From Actinomycetota bacterium (lineage in GTDB: Bacteria > Actinomycetota > Actinomycetes > Actinomycetales > Cellulomonadaceae): 13,036 nucleotides of DNA. The stretch lies in assembly GCA_018898235.1 (NCBI GenBank), contig JAHIJU010000030.1, forward strand, positions 1-13,036. The letters are read 5' to 3'. Positions 1 to 7,700 of this stretch are shown here, one piece after another (position 1 is the first letter of the stretch; each line of letters begins with the position of its first letter). The notes beneath the pieces were generated by a model. The model did not search any database, was not told where the DNA came from, and saw only the letters and a program-made list of their open reading frames with translations. Made by a program: the position numbers and the translations under genes.

Positions 1-916
1 CACCCCAGCCCCCGTCCCGCACGATGGCGCCCGCACCGTCGGCGGCCCGGCGCCCGTGTGGCGCACCGCCGGACGTGGCCTTGCCACCATCTGGTCGGTG
101 CCCAAGGCACGGGTCGGTCTGCTGATCCTCGCGACCTTCGTGCTGGCCGCGGTGTTCGCGCCGCTGGTGGCGCCCTACGGCGCGAGCGACAACAGCTTCG
201 GGCGCAACCAGGGTTCCAGCGCGGCGCACTGGCTCGGCACCACCGCGGCCGGCGAGGACGTGCTCTCCCAGGTCATCTTCGGGGCGCGGGTCTCGGTGGT
301 CGTCGGATTCGTCGCCGGGGCGTTGGCCACGCTCGTCGCGGTGCTGGTCGGGCTGTCCTGGGGGTACACCCGCGGGTTCCTGGCCGATGTCGCGAACTTC
401 GTGGTCAACCTGTTCCTGGTGATCCCGGCCCTGCCGCTGATGATCGTCATCGCGACGTACCTGCAGAACTCGGGGCTGGCGATGATCTCCATCGTCATCG
501 CGATCACCGGCTGGGCGTGGGGTGCGCGCGTGCTGCGCTCGCAGACCCAGTCGCTGCGCGGCCGGGACTTCGTGACGGCGGCGCAGTTCAGCGGCGACGG
601 GTCCTGGCGCATCGTGTTCCGGGAGATCCTGCCGAACATGACCTCCCTCATCACGGGGAGCTACTTCGGGGCCGCGACCGCCGCGATCCTCGCCGAGTCG
701 GGGCTCTCGTTCCTCGGCATCGGGGACACCACGGTCGTCAGCTGGGGCTCGATGCTCTTCTGGGCGCAGAACTCCAGCGCTCTGCTCACCGGGCAGTGGC
801 TGCTGCTGCTGGCGCCCGGTCTGTGCATCGCCCTGCTGGCCACCTCGCTCACGCTCATCAACTTCGGCGTCGACGGGTTGTCCAACCCGCGCCTGCGGGA
901 AGGGAAGGGGCGATGA
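1..916 (+). CDS. Dpp/Opp-type ABC transporter permease (DppC-like), 5' end outside window
   Basis: Inner-membrane permease subunit of a peptide/nickel/oligosaccharide-class ABC importer. Counting from the GTG at 56 (286 residues), a first membrane helix lies at about residues 19-40, followed by an external loop ending in the family motif GTTAAGEDVLSQVIFGARVS (61-80). Further hydrophobic segments lie near 79-101, 113-137, 140-157, 205-222 and 247-271. The cytoplasmic EAA-like coupling loop is at about 175-195, with AAQFSGDGSWRIVFREILPN, which docks onto the ATPase. The frame stays open to the left edge, adding a proline-rich stretch, and no Shine-Dalgarno sequence precedes the GTG at 56, so the true start is probably upstream and the gene is partial here. 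Its stop overlaps the ATPase start (ATGA at 913), indicating translational coupling. Family assignment is firm; the substrate is not. Carbohydrate enzymes downstream favour oligosaccharides, since Dpp/Opp-family systems for cello- and other beta-gluco-oligosaccharides are known. Confidence 0.9.
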   Translation, partial: TPAPVPHDGARTVGGPAPVWRTAGRGLATIWSVPKARVGLLILATFVLAAVFAPLVAPYGASDNSFGRNQGSSAAHWLGTTAAGEDVLSQVIFGARVSVVVGFVAGALATLVAVLVGLSWGYTRGFLADVANFVVNLFLVIPALPLMIVIATYLQNSGLAMISIVIAITGWAWGARVLRSQTQSLRGRDFVTAAQFSGDGSWRIVFREILPNMTSLITGSYFGAATAAILAESGLSFLGIGDTTVVSWGSMLFWAQNSSALLTGQWLLLLAPGLCIALLATSLTLINFGVDGLSNPRLREGKGR

Positions 917-2634
917 GCCTCCTCGAGGTCACCGACCTGTCGGTCGTCTACGAGCCCAAGGGTGGCGAGCCGACGTACGCCGTCAAGGACGTCTCCTTCG
1001 GCCTCGAACGCGGGGAGTTCGTCGGGCTGGTGGGCGAGTCCGGGTCCGGGAAGTCGACTCTCGGCTTCGCGATCACCCGGCTGTCCAAGCCGCCGGCGCG
1101 GATCGCGGCGGGGCGGATCGTGGTGGCCGGACGCGACATCGCGGGCCTGGCCGACGAGGAGCTGCGCCGTCAGCGGCAGGGCGGCTTCGCCATGGTGCTG
1201 CAGTCGGGGATGAACGCGCTCAACCCGGTGCGCACCGTCCGGCACCACTTCTTCGACATCTTCGCGGCGCACGGTCACGTCGACCGGCGTCGGCGCGAGG
1301 CGCGGGCGCGTGAGCTCATCGGCAAGGTCGAGCTGGTGGCCGGGGTGCTCGACCGCTACCCGGGCGAGCTGTCCGGCGGGATGCGTCAGCGGGTGTCGAT
1401 CGCGCTCGCGCTGTCCCTCGAACCCCAGCTCAGGGTGTTCGACGAGCCGACCACGGCCCTCGACGTGCTGGTGCAGCACGCCGTCATGGGCACCATCCGC
1501 GAGCTGCAGCGCGAGGAGGGTTTCACGGCCCTGCTCATCAGCCACGACCTCGGGGTGGTGCTGGAGTCGACCTCGCGGGTCATGGTGATGCACGAGGGAC
1601 AGATCGTCGAGGACGGGTCCGCGCGTCAGATTCTGAGCGCCCCGGCGCACCCGTACACCCAGATGCTGCTGTCGCACTACGCCGACCCGCGGGCCGAGGT
1701 GGTCGAGCTGCCGGGGCTGGCGGTGCGTGGCGGCACCATCCAGACAGCGAGCACGCAGGTCACCGCCGGGCAGGTCGACGCCGCCGGTGCGCCCGCACCG
1801 TCCGCCGTGCGCACGGGGGTCAGCCGGAGCCTGGCCCGGGAGCCCGTCGTGATCGACCACCTGTCGAAGGTGTACCCGCCGCCGCGGCGGGGGCAGGCCC
1901 GGGTGGTCGCCGTCGACGACGTGTCGTTCCGGCTCGAACCCGGGCAGTCGATGGCGCTCGTCGGCCAGTCCGGCTCCGGCAAGAGCACGATCGCCAAGCT
2001 CGTCACGGGTGTCGAGCGGCCGACGTCAGGCACCGTGCACGTCGGTGACCTGCAGGTCGACCGACTGCGTCGGGGCGCGCTGCGTGACCTGCGCCGTCAG
2101 GTCCAGATGGTCTTCCAGGACCCGTACTCGGCGCTCAACCCGCTGCACAGCGTCGAGTACACGCTCACCCGGCCGGTGGTGAACTTCTCCGGGCTGCGCG
2201 GCCGCGAGGCCCGAGCGCGGGTGCTCGACCTGCTCGACCTGGTTGGGTTGAACCCGGTGGAGCAGTTCGCGGCCAAGCTGCCGCACCAGCTGTCCGGGGG
2301 TCAGCGTCAGCGGGTGGTCATCGCCCGGGCGCTGGCCTGCGACCCCCAGGTGCTCATCGCCGACGAACCGGTGTCGATGCTCGACGTGTCGCTGCGCGCC
2401 GGGGTGCTGGCGCTCCTGGAGGACCTGCGGGTCCAGCTCGGGATGTCGATGCTCTACATCACCCATGACCTGCTGTCGGCCCGCGTGGTCACCGACCGGA
2501 TCATGGTGCTGCACGAGGGCCGCGTGGTGGAGTCGGGCGAGACGGCGCAGGTGCTGCGCTTCCCGACCGACCCCTACACCGTCGCGCTGCTCGACGCCGT
2601 CCCGCAGCCGGGCCGGGCCGGGGGTGCGGCATGA
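913..2634 (+). CDS. Fused dual-domain ABC transporter ATPase (DppD-DppF type)
   Basis: Cytoplasmic ATPase that powers the adjacent permease; 573 residues holding two complete nucleotide-binding domains in one chain, where many homologous systems use two genes. Domain 1: Walker A GESGSGKST (41-49), Q-loop glutamine at about 97, signature LSGGM (153-157), Walker B ending in FDEP with Glu178, switch His211. A 60-70 residue linker rich in Ala, Gly and Pro follows (about 260-310). Domain 2: Walker A GQSGSGKST (351-359), Q-loop in FQDP (401-404), signature LSGGQ (460-464), Walker B in LIADEP with Glu485, His518. All catalytic elements are present in both halves. The oligopeptide-type HPYT/DPYT segments after each domain support the Dpp/Opp class. 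The ATG at 913 is chosen because homology begins with MSLLEVTDLSVVYEP and it overlaps the permease stop as ATGA; the frame is open further upstream but that part is a shadow of the permease gene. The stop in turn overlaps the next gene. Confidence 0.95.
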   Translation: MSLLEVTDLSVVYEPKGGEPTYAVKDVSFGLERGEFVGLVGESGSGKSTLGFAITRLSKPPARIAAGRIVVAGRDIAGLADEELRRQRQGGFAMVLQSGMNALNPVRTVRHHFFDIFAAHGHVDRRRREARARELIGKVELVAGVLDRYPGELSGGMRQRVSIALALSLEPQLRVFDEPTTALDVLVQHAVMGTIRELQREEGFTALLISHDLGVVLESTSRVMVMHEGQIVEDGSARQILSAPAHPYTQMLLSHYADPRAEVVELPGLAVRGGTIQTASTQVTAGQVDAAGAPAPSAVRTGVSRSLAREPVVIDHLSKVYPPPRRGQARVVAVDDVSFRLEPGQSMALVGQSGSGKSTIAKLVTGVERPTSGTVHVGDLQVDRLRRGALRDLRRQVQMVFQDPYSALNPLHSVEYTLTRPVVNFSGLRGREARARVLDLLDLVGLNPVEQFAAKLPHQLSGGQRQRVVIARALACDPQVLIADEPVSMLDVSLRAGVLALLEDLRVQLGMSMLYITHDLLSARVVTDRIMVLHEGRVVESGETAQVLRFPTDPYTVALLDAVPQPGRAGGAA

Positions 2635-3503
2635 CGGTGCGACCCGGGGTGCCCTTCGGCCCGCTGCCGCTGCCGGACGGTGTGCAGCCGCTCGTCCTCG
2701 ATGCCGCGGTCGGTCCGCTCACCGCGCTGCGCGCCCGTCCGTCCGGTCCGGTGCGGGGGGTCGCGCTCCTGGTCCCCGGGTTCACCGGGTCCAAGGAGGA
2801 CTTCCGGCTCGTGCTGCCGCTGCTGGCCGCGCACGGCTGGGACGCCTGGGCCTACTCCCAGCGTGGGCAGGTCGACTCGGCGGCGCCCGTCGGGGTCGAG
2901 GCCTACCGGGCCCGGGACTTCGCCGCCGATGCGGTGGAGGTGGCGCGGATCGTCGCCGATGCGGCCGGTGCCCGGTCGGTGCACCTGCTGGGGCACAGCT
3001 TCGGCGGGACGGTGGCCCAGCACGCGGCCGTGCTCGACCCGACGGCCTTCACCAGCCTCACGCTGCTGTGCTCCGGCCCGCACGGGTGGCCCGGGCGGGA
3101 GGACGAGCTGCGGGCGCGGCTGCTGGCCGCCGACGGGGTGGACCTGTGGCGGCTCGACAACCCCGACCGTGCGCAGCTGCCCGATGAGGCGTTGGCACCG
3201 TCCGACCTGTTCGCGCGCCAGCGGTGCGAGCTGACCGGCGCCGACCATCTGATCGGGGCGCTCGACGTGCTCGCCGACCCGACCGACACCACCGACGCCG
3301 TCGGCGCCACCGGACTGCCGGTGCTGGTGGTGCACGGCGAGGACGACGACGCCTGGCCGCAGGACTGGCAGCGGCGCTCGGCCGCACGGCTCGGTGCACC
3401 CCTGGTCGTGATCCCCGGTGCCGGGCACCTGCCCAACGAAGAGCAACCGATGGCGACCGCCGACGCCCTTGACGCCTTCTGGGCGTCCATCCCGAGACCC
3501 TGA
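2631..3503 (+). CDS. Alpha/beta-hydrolase (serine hydrolase, possible esterase or peptidase)
   Basis: A 290-residue alpha/beta-hydrolase-fold protein with no signal peptide, so probably cytoplasmic. Visible elements are an oxyanion-region loop VPGFTGSKEDF (48-58), nucleophile elbow GHSFGG (121-126) with candidate nucleophile Ser123, an acidic cluster in HGEDDDAW (235-242) that should supply the catalytic Asp, and His266 in PGAGHLPNEEQP. A cap-like insertion lies between about 145 and 225. The ATG overlaps the ATPase stop (ATGA at 2631), so it is probably translationally coupled to the transporter and acts on what the transporter brings in. Fold and triad are well supported; the reaction is not. 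Possibilities are an esterase removing acyl groups from imported oligosaccharides, a lactonase, or, if the transporter carries peptides, a proline-iminopeptidase-like enzyme. The GH1 gene follows after 16 bases. Confidence 0.86.
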   Translation: MTVRPGVPFGPLPLPDGVQPLVLDAAVGPLTALRARPSGPVRGVALLVPGFTGSKEDFRLVLPLLAAHGWDAWAYSQRGQVDSAAPVGVEAYRARDFAADAVEVARIVADAAGARSVHLLGHSFGGTVAQHAAVLDPTAFTSLTLLCSGPHGWPGREDELRARLLAADGVDLWRLDNPDRAQLPDEALAPSDLFARQRCELTGADHLIGALDVLADPTDTTDAVGATGLPVLVVHGEDDDAWPQDWQRRSAARLGAPLVVIPGAGHLPNEEQPMATADALDAFWASIPRP

Positions 3504-3508
3504 CCTGC

Positions 3509-3513
3509 GAGGA
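3509..3513 (+). promoter_or_regulatory. Ribosome binding site for the GH1 gene
   Basis: GAGGA lies 6 bases before the ATG at 3520. It decides the start: the same frame is open back to 3418 inside the hydrolase gene, but that part has no family similarity and no comparable ribosome binding site. Confidence 0.7.
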
Positions 3514-3519
3514 CATCCC

Positions 3520-4695
3520 ATGCTCCGCTTTCCCGACGGCTTCGCCTGGGGCTCGGCCACGGCCGCGCACCAGATCGAGGGCAACAACGTGAACTCCGAC
3601 TGGTGGGAGCGCGAGCACGCTCCCGGCACCACGATCGCCGAGCCGAGCGGCGACGCCTGCGACTCGTACCACCGGTTCGCCCAGGACATGGCGATCCTGG
3701 CCGAGGCCGGACTGGGCACCTACCGGTTCTCGGTCGAGTGGGCGCGCATCGAACCGGAGAAGGGCTTCATCTCCCAGGCCGGCCTCGACCACTACCGGCG
3801 GATGGTGGACACCGCACGCGACCTGGGCATCGAGCCGATGGTCACGCTGCACCACTTCACGAACCCGCGCTGGTTCGCCCGCGAGGGCGGGTGGCTGGCC
3901 CCCGACGCCGTCGACCGGTTCACCCGGTACACGCAGGCGGTGCTGCCCGTGCTCGACGACGTGACCTGGGTCTGCACCATCAACGAGCCCAACATGGTCG
4001 CGATGTTCGCGGGTGACGACGCGACCGAGGGGGCGACCCTGCAGGCGTTCGGTCAGCCCGCGCCGAGCCGACGCGTCTCGCACGTGCTCGCGCAGGCGCA
4101 CCGGGCGTCCCGCGAGGTGCTCGCGGGGGCCGACCACGCCATCCGCTCCGGCTGGACCGTGGCCACCCAGGACTTCCAGGCCGAGCCCGGTGCCGAGCAG
4201 GTGACCCGTGACTACGGGTACCCGCGCGACGCCTGGTTCCTGGAGCAGGCCGCCGGGGACGACTGGGTGGGCGTGCAGGCGTACACCCGCACGATCGTCG
4301 GCGCCGACGGTCCCCGGCCGATCGCCGAGGGGGCCGAACGCACCCTCACCGGCTGGGAGTACTACCCGCTCGCGCTGGCCGACGGCGTGCGGCTCGCCCA
4401 CGAGATGGCACCCGGCACCCCCGTGTTCGTCACCGAGAACGGCATCGCGACCAGCGACGACGCCCGGCGCATCGACTACGTGCGCGAGTCGCTGACGGGG
4501 CTGCACCAGGTGATGGCCGAGGGCGTCGAGGTGCTCGGCTTCCTCTACTGGAGCCTGCTCGACAACTACGAGTGGGGGTCGTTCGCACCCACGTTCGGCC
4601 TGGTGGGCGTGGACCGCACCACCTTCGCCCGCACCGTGCGGCCGAGCGCCCGCTGGCTGGGCGAGGTCGCGCGGGCCAACGCCCTGACCGGCTGA
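3520..4695 (+). CDS. Glycoside hydrolase family 1 (beta-glucosidase-like)
   Basis: Retaining glycosidase with a (beta/alpha)8 barrel, expected to release glucose or a related sugar from beta-linked disaccharides or glycosides; no signal peptide, so cytoplasmic. The N-terminus FPDGFAWGSATAAHQIEG (4-21) is the GH1 N-terminal signature. TINEP (153-157) gives acid/base Glu156, and VTENG (304-308) gives nucleophile Glu306. YWSLLDNYEW (343-352) is the conserved glycone-binding C-terminal motif, and HHF (111-113) matches the strand-3 sugar-binding region. At 391 residues it is shorter than the usual 440-480, with only 150 residues between the two catalytic glutamates, so loops on that side of the barrel are trimmed. 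The usual NYY-type motif before the nucleophile appears as GVQAYTR (251-257). The ATG at 3520 matches the family N-terminus. It probably acts on products of the phosphorylase encoded next. Specificity (glucoside, galactoside or fucoside) cannot be read from sequence alone. Confidence 0.93.
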   Translation: MLRFPDGFAWGSATAAHQIEGNNVNSDWWEREHAPGTTIAEPSGDACDSYHRFAQDMAILAEAGLGTYRFSVEWARIEPEKGFISQAGLDHYRRMVDTARDLGIEPMVTLHHFTNPRWFAREGGWLAPDAVDRFTRYTQAVLPVLDDVTWVCTINEPNMVAMFAGDDATEGATLQAFGQPAPSRRVSHVLAQAHRASREVLAGADHAIRSGWTVATQDFQAEPGAEQVTRDYGYPRDAWFLEQAAGDDWVGVQAYTRTIVGADGPRPIAEGAERTLTGWEYYPLALADGVRLAHEMAPGTPVFVTENGIATSDDARRIDYVRESLTGLHQVMAEGVEVLGFLYWSLLDNYEWGSFAPTFGLVGVDRTTFARTVRPSARWLGEVARANALTG

Positions 4696-4706
4696 GTCAC
4701 CCGGCC

Positions 4707-4731
4707 GACCTGCCGGACCCACCTGCAGGTC
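4707..4731. repeat. Inverted repeat in the GH1-phosphorylase gap
   Basis: In the 78-base gap, GACCTGC (4707-4713) is repeated inverted as GCAGGTC (4725-4731) around an 11-base loop. The right half also lies inside a perfect 10-base palindrome ACCTGCAGGT (4721-4730). It could be a weak hairpin or a protein-binding site. There is no T-tract and the stem is only 7 bp, so chance is possible in DNA of this composition. Confidence 0.3.
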
Positions 4732-4762
4732 TGCTGAACCTGTCCGCGACGACCGACCCTCT

Positions 4763-4766
4763 GGGA
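4763..4766 (+). promoter_or_regulatory. Weak ribosome binding site for the phosphorylase gene
   Basis: GGGA lies 7 bases before the GTG at 4774. It is weak, but it is the only purine-rich stretch near a start that gives the full N-terminal domain. Confidence 0.4.
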
Positions 4767-4773
4767 CCTCCTT

Positions 4774-7700
4774 GTGACGAGCACCGTGCCGACCTCCGTC
4801 CTGCCCTCCTCCGGTGCCCGGGCGCCGAGGTTCACCGCCCCCGCCCCGACCGCCGGTGCGCTGGTGGCCGGCGACCTGCGCCTCGAGCTGACGCTGGACG
4901 GCGATCTGCGGGCGATCCGGTTCGGCGACCTGCTGGTGTCCCAGTACGTGCCCGGACCGCACGATGCGGCCACCGGTGGGCTGTGGCTGCGTCGCCACCG
5001 GGCGGGCCGCGTCGATGCGTTGGCCCTGGTCGGCGCCCGCTCGACCGCGCAGTTCGAGCTGTTCGACGGTGCGGCCCGCTGGGCGGGCAGCGGGCTCGGT
5101 GTGCGCTGGGTCGTCACGTTGGCCCCCGGCCCGGACGGCGACCTGTGGGTCTGGCGGGTCGAGGTGACGCCCGACGGCGCCGCCGAGACCGATCGGTGGG
5201 ACCTGGTCGGGGCCCAGGACCTGGCGCTGGCCCCCGAGGGGGCGGCGTTGTCGAGCGAGCCGTACGTCTCCCAGTACCTTGCGCACCGCGCGGTCGACCT
5301 GCCCGACCTCGGCCGGGTGGTCGCCACCCGGCAGACGATGGCCTGCGCACCCGCGCTGCCGCTGGTCGTGACCGCCATCGCCGAGGGTGCCGTCGCGCAC
5401 CTGACCGATGCGATCGACCTCTACTCGACGGCCGCCCGGCTCGACGGCCGGGCACGGCTGCTCGACCGCGCCGACTGGCCCGGCCGGACCACCCAGGACG
5501 AGCTGGCGATGCCCGTGCTGGTGACCGGACGCCGTGCGCTGACCGGACCTGTCACCTGGCACCTCGTGGGCGTCGTGTGCCGCGACCGGTCCGGCGACCT
5601 GGCCGCGGCGGCCGAGGTGGTGCTCGACCGCGTCGGCACGGCACTGGCCGCGGCCCAGGGCGCGGCCGGTGCGGCCGCCCGGGCGTTGGCGGTGCGCGCC
5701 GAGGAGCCGCCGGCCGAGCCCACCCGACCCGCCTCCCTGTTGCTGAGCGCCCCGTTGCTGGCCGGTGACCGGCTGCCCGACATCGAGCTCGTCGCACTGG
5801 GCGGGGGCAGCGTCACCCACCCCGAACGGGCGGTCGACGGATCGCTGCTCTCCTACTTCACGGCGCAGGCCACGCATGTCGTCTCCCGGTCCAAGGAGCT
5901 GGCGGTCGCCCGTTCGCACGGTCACGTCCTCAAGGCGGGCGATGACGTGACGCCGCGGGACGGGGTGCTGTCCGCGACCGTGTACGCCTGCGGGGTGTTC
6001 GCCTCGCACGTCGTGGTCGGCAACACGACGGCCAACCGGTTCCTGTCGGTGCAGCGCCACCACCTGAACCTGCTGCACTCGGCCGGGCTGCGGGTCCTGG
6101 TGCGGGTCGGTGGGGGCTGGCGGCTGCTGGGCCTGCCGTCCGCCCTGGTCATGGACCTGGGCGGGGTGCGATGGGTGTACCGCACGGGCGAGCTGGCGGT
6201 GGAGGTGACGACCACGGCCCGGGCGCACGACGGTGCCATCGAGGTGCGGGTACGCGCCGATCGGGAGGTGGACCTGCTCGTCACCGCCGATGTCGAGCTG
6301 GCCGGCGCGTGGGCGGCCGCACCCGCGCTCGACGGTCGGGCGCTCGTCGTCGTCCCCGACGAGGGCACGGACCCGGCGGTGCACTGCCCGGGGCTCACCT
6401 ACGTGCTGGCCAGCCCGGACGGTGTCCTGGGCGACGACGGGCCGTTGTTCGCCGACGGGGCCGGGGGTGGGCCGTCCTTCGGTACGGGGGTGCTCACGGT
6501 CGCCGCCCCGGGCGCCCGCGAGGTGCGGGTGGTGCTCACCGGGTCCCTCGACGGCGCCGAGGAGGCGCTGGCCGCCGCGGCCCCGGTCGTGACAGCACCG
6601 CTCGATGTCGCCGCCGAGCTGGCCGGGCACCGCGAGACCGTCGCCGCGCTCACGCGCCATCTGCGCGTCGAGGGCGAGGGCCGGTTGGCCGAGCTCAACG
6701 TGCTGGTGCCGTGGTTCGCGCAGAACGCCCTCATCCACTTCCTCGTCCCGCACGGTCTCGAGCAGTACTCGGGTGCGGCGTGGGGGACGCGCGACGTCTG
6801 CCAGGGACCGCTCGAGCTGGCCCTGGCGTTCGACCACCCGGGCACGGCGCGTCAGATCCTGCTGCGGGTGCTCGCGCACCAGAACCCGGACGGCACGCTG
6901 CCGCAGTGGTTCATGTTCGACGCCTACCGCGAGCGCTACCAGGACGAGGCGCACGGTGACGTCGTCCTCTGGCCGCTCATGGCGCTGGTCGAGTACCTGG
7001 CAGCCACGGGTGACCTGACGGTGCTCGACGAGCAGGTGCCGTTCTGGGACGGCGCGCACCGACAGCCCGGGACGACGCCGGTGAGCGTCGCGGACCACCT
7101 GCGCGCCACGATGGCCTACGTCCGCTCGCACCGGGCACCGGGCACGGGGCTGCTGTCCTACGGCGAGGGCGACTGGGACGACACGCTCCAGCCCGCCCAG
7201 GCCTCGATGAGCGAGGAGATGGCCTCGTCGTGGACCGTCGCGCTGCTCTACCAGGCCACGCATGCGGGCGCCCGGCTGCTGGCCGGTTCGGCGCACGCCG
7301 ACCTGGGTGCCGAGCTGGCCGCCGAGGCCGGGCAGGTGGCGCGGGAGTTCTCCGAGCGGTTGGTGATCGACGGCGTGCTCGCGGGGTACGTGGTGTTCGA
7401 CCCCGAGGGCGCCTGGCCGGTGATCCACCCGGCCGACGGGCGCACCGGGCTGCACTACCGACTCATCCCGATGACCAGGGCGATCATCGCGGGGCTGTTC
7501 ACCCCCGCCCAGGCTGCATCGCATGAGGCGCTGGTCACCGAGCACCTGCACTACCCGGACGGGGTGCGCCTGATGGACCGGCCGGCGCCCTATGCCGACG
7601 GTGTCACGAGGTTCTTCCGCCGCGGGGAGCAGGCCGCGAACATCGGACGTGAGATCGGGCTCATGTACACCCATGCGCACATCCGGTACGTCGAGGCGCT

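Noticed and set aside
58..912. In-frame upstream extension of the ABC ATPase across the permease gene
   Set aside because: It is a shadow frame of the permease; the ATPase homology begins at the ATG at 913, which overlaps the permease stop in the usual ATGA form.
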